From Bacteroidales bacterium UBA6244 (lineage in GTDB: Bacteria > Bacteroidota > Bacteroidia > Bacteroidales > F082), in the NCBI GenBank assembly GCA_002440885.1, contig DJVY01000074.1:1-15776 (forward strand): a stretch of 15,776 bases of DNA. The letters are read 5' to 3'. The notes beneath the pieces are model-generated. The model made no database searches and was not told the DNA's origin. It was given only the letters and a program-made list of their open reading frames with translations. The translations under genes and the position numbers were made by a program. This document shows positions 6,954-15,000 of this stretch, piece by piece (positions within the stretch are counted from its first letter, which is position 1; each line of letters opens with the position of its first letter).

Positions 6954-8120
6954 GTGACAAAACGACTGTTTCAATGGCCGAGAGTAATGATTCTGTCGAT
7001 GGCACATTTTCTGCACGACATCTATTCCAGTTTCTTACCTCCACTGTTGCCGCTGATTATCAGTAAGTTTAATTTATCACTTACGGCGGCAAGCGGTCTG
7101 TTAATGCTGCAAAACCTGCCATCGTTGCTCAGTTTTTTTGTCGGAGCAGTAGCTCATAAACTTCCTTGGAGGTTACTTATTATACTTACTCCACTGGTTA
7201 CGGCTGTTTGCGGAAGTTTAATCGGGCTTGCCCCCAACCTGATTATCCTGGCCCTCCTGTTGGTAACCATTGGCATCAGTTCCGCTCTTTTTCATGTTCC
7301 AGCACCTATTGTCATTCGCTATTACAGCGGTGCTCAAACCGGAAAAGGCATGAGTTGGTACATGTTGGGGGGAGAAGGCGCCAGGATGTTAGGTCCTGTG
7401 TTGATCGTTTCAGCTGTGAGCTGGTGGACGCTTGAGGGCACATGGCGGCTCATCTTTCCGGCCATCGTTTTTAGCTTATTGCTACATTTTATGCTAGAAA
7501 GGAAATCATTCGAGAAAATTGATGAACGCAACCTGGCCAAAGGCGCCTGGCTTATTACTTTAAAAGCATATGCTCCCTTCTTTTTAGGCCTTGCCTTTTA
7601 TATGTTGTTCAGGTCGGTGATGAAAGCATCTATGGCAACATTTTTACCAACCTACCTCGGGCTAAAAGGAAACAGTCTGATCACCGGAGCTATGGCTTTG
7701 TCGGTTCTGCAAGGATCGGCGGCTGTGGGCAGCTTTATATCAGGCGGCATCTCCGACCGCATTGGCAGATTTAAAACACTCATATTCCTGGCTTTAAGCG
7801 CGCCCGTTTTCATGCTGATCTTCGTTTATTCCGGCTTTGCTTTGCAGATGGTTCTTCTGGTTGTTTTGGGGGTGTTGCTTTATGCTACAAGCCCTATATT
7901 ACTCGCTTTGGTTCTTGAGCAAGGAAGTAAGCAGCCCGCCATGATGAATGCCGGATTTACCACCGTGAATTTTGTTACCAACGCGATCGCGATTTTGTCT
8001 ACCGGTTTTTTAGGAGATTGGCTTGGTCTGGACACTACATTTAAACTGGCCTCTATTTTAGCCTTTGGAGCTTTTCCATCCGCCCTTGTTTTAAGACATT
8101 ACAGCGCCGTAAAAAGTTAA
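6954..8120 (+). CDS. MFS transporter, distantly Fsr (fosmidomycin resistance)-like
   Basis: This 388-residue, strongly hydrophobic protein belongs to the major facilitator superfamily and should lie in the inner membrane with about 11-12 helices. The first helix region, AHFLHDIYSSFLPPLLPLI (17-35), resembles the start of Fsr-type exporters. The second half has the loop 8-9 signature GGISDRIGRFK (264-274). The loop SALFHVPAP (110-118) aligns with the SAVFHP region of Fsr proteins but lacks the usual PEG. The hydrophilic stretch about 182-197 is the central loop between the two six-helix halves. The start is a GTG; no in-frame ATG lies upstream, and the next internal ATG at 6987 would cut into the first helix region. 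It follows sucB by 54 bases on the same strand without a clear promoter, so it may be read from sucAB. The substrate cannot be told from the sequence; drug or metabolite export is the family-level guess. Confidence 0.8.
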   Translation: MTKRLFQWPRVMILSMAHFLHDIYSSFLPPLLPLIISKFNLSLTAASGLLMLQNLPSLLSFFVGAVAHKLPWRLLIILTPLVTAVCGSLIGLAPNLIILALLLVTIGISSALFHVPAPIVIRYYSGAQTGKGMSWYMLGGEGARMLGPVLIVSAVSWWTLEGTWRLIFPAIVFSLLLHFMLERKSFEKIDERNLAKGAWLITLKAYAPFFLGLAFYMLFRSVMKASMATFLPTYLGLKGNSLITGAMALSVLQGSAAVGSFISGGISDRIGRFKTLIFLALSAPVFMLIFVYSGFALQMVLLVVLGVLLYATSPILLALVLEQGSKQPAMMNAGFTTVNFVTNAIAILSTGFLGDWLGLDTTFKLASILAFGAFPSALVLRHYSAVKS

Positions 8121-8146
8121 TCTAAGAAAGAAATTACCTAAAAACC

Positions 8147-8177
8147 TTTATCGAATAATCAGGTTAGACTACCTTTG
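8147..8177 (+). promoter_or_regulatory. Bacteroidota-type promoter of nadB
   Basis: TTTA (8147-8150, one mismatch to TTTG), a 19-base spacer and TACCTTTG (8170-8177, perfect TAnnTTTG). Transcription should start near 8184, less than ten bases before the ATG at 8193, so the mRNA would have almost no leader. The TTG of the -7 box is in frame with nadB and can be mistaken for its start codon. Confidence 0.7.
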
Positions 8178-8192
8178 CAAAAAGAAAAAATT

Positions 8193-9788
8193 ATGCGCCG
8201 CAGAGTTGACTTTTTAGTTATTGGAACAGGCATGGCCGGGCTAATTTATGCCCTGAAAGTAGCAGACAAAGGCAGTGTTTTTTTGTTGTCGAAATCATCG
8301 ATGGAAGATACAGCCACCAGCTATGCTCAGGGCGGTATTGCAGCCGTAATGTACACTCCCGACAATTACGAGAAACATTATGCCGACACCATGAATGCCG
8401 GATCGGGGCACAACGATGAAAAAATTGTCCGCATTACCATTAACGAAGGAACTGAAAGGGTAAACGAACTAATAGAGTGGGGAACTCATTTCGACAAGGA
8501 AACCACAGGAAAATATGCCCTGGCTAAGGAGGGAGGTCACTCTGAATTTCGCATCCTCCACCACAAAGACAATACGGGCTTTGAAATACAACGCGCTCTG
8601 GGCGAGAAAGTGAGAAATCACCCAAATATCACCATCCTGGAAAATTATTTTTCAATCGATCTGATCACCCAACACCATCTGGGCAGGTTGGTAAAACAAA
8701 TCCATAACGACATCGAATGTTACGGTGTATATGCGCTAAATAAAACCACCAACTGTATTGAGACCATTTTGGCAAAAACCACCATGATTGCAACAGGCGG
8801 AATAGGTAATATTTATCAAACAACAACAAACCCTGTTTTTGCCACGGGCGATGGAATAGCCATGGCTTACCGTGCCAAGGGCATTGTAAAAAGTCTGGAG
8901 TTCGTGCAGTTTCACCCAACCTCACTTTACAACCCTGGAGAAAAGCCATCCTTTCTCATTACCGAAGCTTTGCGTGGTGCGGGAGCCTTTTTGGTAAACA
9001 AAAGCGGACAGCCATTTATGGACAAATACCATCCGATGGGTTCGCTTGCCCCACGTGACACTGTCGCCCGAGCGATCGACAATGAAATGAAGCTATCGGG
9101 AGATGATTATGTTTACCTTGATGCGCGATCTGTTTCAAAAACCGAAATACTAAACCATTTTCCAACCATTTACGGAAAATGCATGAGCATAGGAATTGAT
9201 ATTACCAAAGACATGATTCCCGTTGTTCCGGCAGCCCATTACAGCTGCGGAGGCATCGTTACCGACGAATTCGGACGCACCAATATCCACAGATTATTTG
9301 CCTCCGGCGAAGTAGCCAGTACTGGTCTTCACGGCGCTAACAGGCTGGCTTCAAATTCTTTACTTGAATCTGCGGTGTTCTCCCACAGAGCTGCCATTCA
9401 GGCTGCCAGTGAGGTGACCTCAATCGACTTTAACGAAAAAGTTCCAGATTGGAACGACAAAGGCCTCGTGTTAAACGAAGAAATGATTCTGATTACCCAA
9501 TCCAGAAAAGAACTTCAGTCGATAATGTCGAACTACGTTGGGATTGTACGCTCCGATTTAAGGTTAAAACGGGCCTTTGACCGACTGGCCATCATTTATC
9601 AGGAAACAGAAGATCTATACAAAAAATCCATCTTGTCGGAACCCATTTGCGAACTCAGAAACATGATCAATGTGGCTTATATTGTGATAAAACTAGCTTT
9701 GCGCCGAAAAGAAAGCATTGGTTTACATTATAGTCTGGATTATCCCCCAATGGAAGATAATCATCTTACAAACGATAAAAATAAATGA
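8193..9788 (+). CDS. nadB: L-aspartate oxidase
   Basis: This 531-residue FAD enzyme oxidises L-aspartate to iminoaspartate, the first step of NAD synthesis from aspartate; NadA then makes quinolinate. The N-terminus has the dinucleotide-binding motif VIGTGMAGL (9-17), then SYAQGGIAAV (43-52). Residues matching the E. coli NadB active site are visible: H241 in FHPTSLY, R288 in APRDTVARAI, H349 in PAAHYSCGG and R384 in GLHGANRLASNSLLE. The C-terminal helical domain covers about 430-531. The length matches the family (about 530-540). The same frame stays open to a TTG at 8175, but that TTG is part of the -7 promoter box, so the ATG at 8193 (MRRRVDFLVIGTG) is chosen. The closely related succinate dehydrogenase flavoprotein is excluded by length and by these NadB signatures. 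nadA and nadC are not in the window. Confidence 0.95.
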   Translation: MRRRVDFLVIGTGMAGLIYALKVADKGSVFLLSKSSMEDTATSYAQGGIAAVMYTPDNYEKHYADTMNAGSGHNDEKIVRITINEGTERVNELIEWGTHFDKETTGKYALAKEGGHSEFRILHHKDNTGFEIQRALGEKVRNHPNITILENYFSIDLITQHHLGRLVKQIHNDIECYGVYALNKTTNCIETILAKTTMIATGGIGNIYQTTTNPVFATGDGIAMAYRAKGIVKSLEFVQFHPTSLYNPGEKPSFLITEALRGAGAFLVNKSGQPFMDKYHPMGSLAPRDTVARAIDNEMKLSGDDYVYLDARSVSKTEILNHFPTIYGKCMSIGIDITKDMIPVVPAAHYSCGGIVTDEFGRTNIHRLFASGEVASTGLHGANRLASNSLLESAVFSHRAAIQAASEVTSIDFNEKVPDWNDKGLVLNEEMILITQSRKELQSIMSNYVGIVRSDLRLKRAFDRLAIIYQETEDLYKKSILSEPICELRNMINVAYIVIKLALRRKESIGLHYSLDYPPMEDNHLTNDKNK

Positions 9789-9789
9789 C

Positions 9790-10305
9790 ATGCCTACCAT
9801 AAAATCAGTAAAAGGAATACTCCCAAAATGGGGGAAAAATTGTTTTATTGCCGACAATGCCACCCTTACCGGTGACGTGGTGATGGGTGATGATTGCAGT
9901 GTTTGGTTCAACGCCGTGGTGCGTGGTGATGTGCACAGCATCCGCATTGGCAACAATGTCAATATCCAGGATGGAGCAATTATCCACTGTACTTATCAAA
10001 AAGCTCCGGTATCCATCGGCAACAATGTTAGCATCGCTCACGGAGCAATCGTTCATGGGTGCACCATCCACGACAACGTGTTGATTGGCATGGGAGCTAT
10101 ACTCATGGACGGTGTGGTGGTTGAAAGTAATTCGGTAATTGCTGCAGGAGCTTTGGTATCGAAGGATACAGTGGTAAAATCAGGATCGGTATACGCCGGG
10201 GTGCCCGCCAAGCTGATTAAATCGGTCGACACCAGTTTGCTTGAGGGAGAAATCCATCGCATATCCAACAATTATAATATGTATGCCAGCTGGTATGATG
10301 AATAA
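9790..10305 (+). CDS. Gamma-class carbonic anhydrase-like hexapeptide-repeat protein
   Basis: This 171-residue protein of the YrdA/PaaY/CaiE group folds as a left-handed beta-helix and forms trimers with a metal site between subunits. Hexapeptide repeats run from about residue 20 to 140, for example ADNATLTGDVVMGDDCSVW and SIGNNVSIAHGAIVHGCTI. The three histidines expected to bind zinc or iron are present: H66 in QDGAIIHC, and H84 and H89 in AHGAIVHGC. Residues 140-171 form the C-terminal helix. The frame is open further upstream to 9718, but that extension overlaps nadB and has no family similarity. The ATG at 9790, one base after the nadB stop (TGAcATG), is therefore the start and suggests translational coupling with nadB. 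Many members of this family show weak or no carbonic anhydrase activity, so the real reaction is open. Confidence 0.9.
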   Translation: MPTIKSVKGILPKWGKNCFIADNATLTGDVVMGDDCSVWFNAVVRGDVHSIRIGNNVNIQDGAIIHCTYQKAPVSIGNNVSIAHGAIVHGCTIHDNVLIGMGAILMDGVVVESNSVIAAGALVSKDTVVKSGSVYAGVPAKLIKSVDTSLLEGEIHRISNNYNMYASWYDE

Positions 10306-10334
10306 CCAGGCCCTGAAGCTGATTTGATTATGCT

Positions 10335-10359
10335 ATAGTTCATAAACTATTCGGTTTTT
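10335..10359 (+). terminator. Weak terminator-like hairpin after the nadB operon
   Basis: ATAGTT (10335-10340) pairs with AACTAT (10345-10350) around a CATA loop, followed by TCGG and five T (10355-10359). The stem is short and AT-rich, so termination would be poor. The site also lies just upstream of the marR promoter and could instead be part of its control region. Confidence 0.35.
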
Positions 10360-10383
10360 GATTTCATAAATAATCTATTTTTG
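10357..10383 (+). promoter_or_regulatory. Putative promoter of the marR efflux operon
   Basis: TATTTTTG at 10376-10383 is a perfect TAnnTTTG -7 box, 31 bases before the marR ATG. A TTTG at 10357-10360 could be the -33 element, but the 15-base spacer is shorter than usual (about 17-23), so the promoter may be weak. The palindrome at 10393-10408 lies just downstream, over or right after the expected transcription start. Confidence 0.5.
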
Positions 10384-10392
10384 TACCCGTTT

Positions 10393-10408
10393 AGATGTAT
10401 ATACAACT
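10393..10408. promoter_or_regulatory. Candidate MarR operator (palindrome)
   Basis: AGATGTATATACAACT contains the perfect 10-base palindrome TGTATATACA (10396-10405). Beyond one mismatched base on each side the symmetry continues (AG with CT). The site lies between the -7 box and the start codon of a MarR-family gene, where autorepressing MarR proteins usually bind sites of about this size. Binding is inferred from position and symmetry only. Confidence 0.5.
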
Positions 10409-10413
10409 TTTAG

Positions 10414-10905
10414 ATGGAATTGCAAGAAACAGATTTTATCGGGAAATGGCTCAATGTAACGGCGCACAGGCTAAGTTATCTGGTTAACAGAAAACTAAAT
10501 GCCAACGGCTTCCAGCTCACGCACGAACAAATGGTTTTGTTAAAAATCATTTCCTGTAATCAGGGAATTAGCCAAAAAGAATTGGCATCAAGGCTCGACC
10601 GTGATAAAACTTCGATTGCCAGATCACTTAATAATTTAGAGAAAAGCCATAAAGTAGTCAGGATAAATGTGGGCAATGACAAAAGAGTCAACAACCTTTT
10701 CCTGACAAAAGACGGGCATCAACTTTTAACCGAAATACAACCTGTAATTCAGGAACTCACGAACGAATTAATGAAAATTTTTGAGGAGAAGGAAATTAAA
10801 GCACTTCACCAAACCTTACAAAAACTTATAAACGAAGTAAACACCATTGAAGAAAAGTTGCATACGCAACAAAAAAAACTTAACCATCAACTTAAAAGCA
10901 TATGA
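10414..10905 (+). CDS. MarR-family transcriptional regulator
   Basis: This 163-residue protein has the MarR layout: N-terminal dimerisation helices (about 1-30), a winged helix-turn-helix (about 35-105) and long C-terminal helices (about 110-163) that complete the dimer interface. The core is QGISQKELASRLDRDKTSIA (50-69), with the recognition helix around RDKTSIARSLNNLE, and the wing contains NDKRVNNLFLTKDG (88-101), close to the family's D-x-R wing motif. The last 25 residues are rich in Lys, Gln and Glu and probably extend the coiled coil. Its stop overlaps the start of the adaptor gene (ATGA), so it heads a four-gene efflux operon. In such operons the regulator usually represses its own promoter until a small ligand releases it; here that role is inferred from the context and the palindrome upstream. 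The ligand is unknown. Confidence 0.92.
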   Translation: MELQETDFIGKWLNVTAHRLSYLVNRKLNANGFQLTHEQMVLLKIISCNQGISQKELASRLDRDKTSIARSLNNLEKSHKVVRINVGNDKRVNNLFLTKDGHQLLTEIQPVIQELTNELMKIFEEKEIKALHQTLQKLINEVNTIEEKLHTQQKKLNHQLKSI

Positions 10906-12014
10906 ACGCCAGAAAATCATGGATCATTGCCTTCATTATTGTCATTATTGGAGGAATCGCATTTGTTTACATCAGCGGCCTAAAACAGCCCCCCAGGCAA
11001 GCGCCTAAAAAATCACTGGTGATGGTACCGTATTTCATAGCACAAAATAGCTCCATTCCACTGGTGGTCAGCGGATCAGGCCAGGTAAGAGCCAAGAACA
11101 GAATTGATCTGTTTTCGGAAGTAAACGGAGTCCTTTTACGCCAGGAAAAAGATTTCAGGGCAGGAATGTCGTTTAAGAAAGGTGACATTTTGGTAAGCAT
11201 CGACGACACAGAGCAACTTGCCAACTTGTATGCACAGCGCAGTGAATTCCAAAATCTGATTACCTCGCTCATCCCGGATATCAAGCTTGAATTCCCTGAG
11301 GAGGCCCAAAAATGGGACGACTACCTGAACAGCATTGAAATCACACGCCATGTGCCGGCCATACCGGCCACCCTCAGCGACAAAGAAAAATATTTTGTTA
11401 CAGGACGAAAAGTTTACACCACCTTCTATAACATTCAAAATCTGGAAGCCCGACTACAAAAATACAGGCTTACCGCACCCTTCGACGGAGTCGTAACTGA
11501 GTCGCTAATCAACCCGGGTGCTCTGGTGCGTTCAGGGCAAAAACTGGGCTCTTTCAGTAACACCGGTTTGCTTGAAATTGAAGTGGCAATTCCGGCTGCC
11601 GACATCGCCTACTTAAAAACCGGAAGCACAGCCCATTTGCACCTAAAAGGTCAAAATTCCACCTGGGAAGGCATTGTATCCCGCATAAATCCGGCCATCG
11701 ACCTCAATACCCAAACGGTATCCGTTTTTATTGAAAGTACCGATGAAGGGCTACGCGAAGGCATGTTCATCACTGCTGACATCCAATGTGGCGACCTGAA
11801 TGATGTGGTTGAAATACCCAGAAATTTGCTCGTGAACAACGAGTGGGTCTATTTCATACAGAAAGACAGTACGTTACAACGTCTGGACATCAACCCTATA
11901 CGGTTTCAGGAAAATACAGTAATTGCAGATAAGTTACAAAACGGAACCAAAATCCTGGCTAAAAACATTTCCGGATCATTTATTGGCATGAAAATCATTC
12001 CGGTAAGTGAATAA
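10902..12014 (+). CDS. RND efflux periplasmic adaptor (membrane fusion protein)
   Basis: This 370-residue HlyD/AcrA-family adaptor should link the inner-membrane pump to the outer-membrane channel. Residues 8-24 form an N-terminal hydrophobic helix; no lipobox cysteine follows, so the protein is probably held by an uncleaved anchor rather than a lipid. The first half of the lipoyl domain is around 55-102 (SGSGQVRAKNRIDLFSEVNG) and its second half around 188-215 (YRLTAPFDGVVTESLINPGA). The beta-barrel follows (about 222-295, with TQTVSVFIEST and GLREGMF) and then the membrane-proximal domain to 370. Between the lipoyl halves the hairpin region (about 103-187) is not a regular heptad coiled coil but contains IPDIKLEFPEEAQKWDDYL and a proline-rich turn. 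The start overlaps the marR stop. The substrate is unknown. Confidence 0.9.
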   Translation: MNARKSWIIAFIIVIIGGIAFVYISGLKQPPRQAPKKSLVMVPYFIAQNSSIPLVVSGSGQVRAKNRIDLFSEVNGVLLRQEKDFRAGMSFKKGDILVSIDDTEQLANLYAQRSEFQNLITSLIPDIKLEFPEEAQKWDDYLNSIEITRHVPAIPATLSDKEKYFVTGRKVYTTFYNIQNLEARLQKYRLTAPFDGVVTESLINPGALVRSGQKLGSFSNTGLLEIEVAIPAADIAYLKTGSTAHLHLKGQNSTWEGIVSRINPAIDLNTQTVSVFIESTDEGLREGMFITADIQCGDLNDVVEIPRNLLVNNEWVYFIQKDSTLQRLDINPIRFQENTVIADKLQNGTKILAKNISGSFIGMKIIPVSE

Positions 12015-12044
12015 CCATCGAAAAAAGTAACATAAAAGAAGAAA

Positions 12045-15000
12045 ATGATGAAACAGATCATCAGCTATTTTATAAAATACCCCGTCTCGGCCAACGTTTT
12101 CGTGCTTGCATTTGCTGTCTTCGGCACCATTGCGTTATTCAGCCTTAAGTCTTCCTTTTTCCCCCTCGCTGAAAGCAGGATCATCAACATTCAACTGGTT
12201 TACCCCGGAGCCTCGCCCGAAGAGGTTGAAGAGGGCATCATCCTGAAAATTGAAGACAACCTGCGTGGAATTACCGGAATTGAGCGTTTTACATCGGTAT
12301 CATCCGAAAACTCGGGCACAATTACCATCGAAGTAGAGAAAGACTACAATACGGCCACGGCACTTGAAGACGTGAAGAATGCCGTAAACAGAATCAATTC
12401 ATTTCCGGTTGACATGGAACCTCCGGTGATTTTTAAAACCGAAAACCTGAACCCGACTGTAACTTTCGCTATCAGTGGTAAAAATATTTCGCTCAGGTCG
12501 TTAAAGGAGGCAGCCCGAAAAGTGGAGGATGATTTACGCTCCCTTGATGGCATTTCAAAAGTAACGCTGAGCGGATTTCCGGAAGAAGAAATTGAAGTGG
12601 CTGTAAACGAAAACTCGCTCAGAACTTATAACCTGACCTTTGATGAGGTAGCCAATGCGATTAAAAGAGCCAATCTGGACATCACGGGAGGTAAAATAAA
12701 AACAGAAACAGAAGAATACCTTATCCGTGGACGGTTTAAAGAATATTATGGTCAAGGACTGGAAAACATCATTATCAAATCGGATGTACAAGGAAAGACA
12801 ATCCGTTTATCGGATGTTGCCGTAATCACCGATCGGTGGTCAGAAAATCCTAACCGGATAGAAATCGACAACGAAACTTCCATCGAAATAAATGTACAAA
12901 CCACCAACAGTGAAGATTTTTTAGCCGCAGCTGATTTGGTCAACGATTACATCACCAAATACAACGAAACCAGTCAGGGGATTCACCTCACCATAGTAAG
13001 CGACAGGTCGGTTAACCTGCTCGAAAGAAGAGAGTTATTGACAAACAACGGAATCCTTGGTATGATTCTGGTGTTGCTGTTGTTGTCGTTGTTTTTAAAT
13101 CCCCGCATGGCTATGTGGGTGGCATTGGGGATTCCGCTTTCGTTTTTGGGTATGTTTATTCTTGCTCAAATTTTTGGAATCACCATCAATGTTATATCGC
13201 TTTTTGGTATGATTGTCGTTATCGGGATTCTTGTGGATGACGCCATTGTGATTGCTGAAAACATCTACCATCACTACGAAAAAGGAGAAACTCCGGTGAG
13301 AGCGGCAGTGAATGGAACAATGGAAGTGCTCCCGGCAATTTTTTCATCCGTCCTCACCACCATCATGGCTTTCTCCATTTTTTATTTTCTGGACGGGCGC
13401 GTGGGTGACTTTTTTAACGAGCTGGCCTTTGTAGTAATTGCTACGCTTTCGGTTTCGCTGGTGGAAGCTGTTATTATACTACCAGCCCACTTGGCCCACA
13501 GCAAAGCGCTTCAGGGCGCAAAAAGCCAGAACATGGTGAGTAAAATTATGGACAAACTCATGTATTGGATGCGGGATGTTACCTATGCTCCAACACTGAA
13601 GTTTGTTTTAAAAAACAAAGTCCTGACTTTTACCCTATCAGTAATGGTTCTGGCTCTCACTGTAGCGGCCTTCAGAGGAGGTTTGATCAAGGGTACTTTT
13701 TTCCCTTTTATTGAACGCGACAACATTGCCATAACGCTCAAGATGCCACAGGGAACCAATGAAACCATCACCAACGCCTGGATCGATAAAATCGAAGAAG
13801 CCGCCTGGCGCGTTAATGAACAATACAGAAGCAAAAGGGAAGACGGGCTTAACATCATCGATCATATCTCGAAAAAAATCGGGCCAACTACCGCAGATGC
13901 CAGCCTTAACATTATCCTGCTCAAAGGAGAGGTTCGAAACATTGTCAGTTATGAAATTGCCAATGCCATTGCTCGCGAAGCAGGTCCGATTATTGGAGCA
14001 GAGTCGCTGTCGTACGGAGGTGGAGGGAATTTTGGAAAACCCATTTCGGTGGCCTTTTTGGGCAACAACCTGGACGAGCTAGAGATGGCAAAAGATGAGT
14101 TGAAAGCTGAACTCATGAAATTGGAAGCACTGAAAGACGTGAACGATAACGATCAACAGGGAATTAAAGAAATCAATGTTGAATTAAAGCCTAAAGCCTA
14201 TATGCTTGGATTGAGTCTGCAAGATGTTTTAGGACAGATACGTTCCGGATTTTTCGGCAAAGAGGTTCAAAGGCTGCAACGTGGTCGCGATGAAGTTAGA
14301 ATTTGGGTAAGGTACAATGAAAAAGACCGTTCGTCGATTAACAACCTGAGCGAAATGTTCATCACCACTCCTACCCGCGACAAAGTACCATTAGAAGAGT
14401 TAGTTACCTATACCATAAAAAGAGGTGTGGTGTCAATTAACCACCTTGACGGAAAACGACAGATCAACGTAGAGGCCGACATGGTTAACGAAACGGCCTC
14501 CGTTACCGAGATCCTTGGTTTTGTTAAATCGGATCTCATCCCCGGAATTCTGGCCAAGTATCCAACCGTAAGTGTGTTGTACGAAGGCCAAAACCGGGAA
14601 GCTGAGAAAACACAGAAGTCGGCTACCAAAGCCCTGCCTGTTGTGCTTTTTCTCATCATTGCCATGATCACCTTTACTTTCAGGTCGTTTGGCCAGACCT
14701 TGCTGTTGTTTGCGCTTATCCCTTTCAGCCTGATAGGCGTGGCCTGGGGGCACTTTTTCCACGGACATGCCATCAGCATGCTCAGCATGATGGGTGTGGT
14801 AGCGCTCATTGGAATCATTGTAAACGACGGCCTCGTTTTGATTACTAAAGTCAACAGCAACCTCAAAGAAAACCTACCATTTCACGAGGCCATTGTAAAA
14901 GCGGGTGTTTCCAGATTCAGACCCATTTTCCTGACTACAGTAACAACGCTGGCAGGGTTAGGTCCTTTAATCTTCGAGAAAAGCTTCCAGGCGCAGTTTT

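Noticed and set aside
9718..9789. Longer start for the carbonic anhydrase-like gene
   Set aside because: The 24 extra residues overlap the nadB coding sequence and have no family similarity; the ATG at 9790 gives the standard MPTIKSVKG start.
14408..14866. A 152-codon open frame on the minus strand within the RND pump gene
   Set aside because: It lies fully antisense to a clear pump gene, has no recognisable domain or start signal, and its length is explained by the codon bias of the sense gene.
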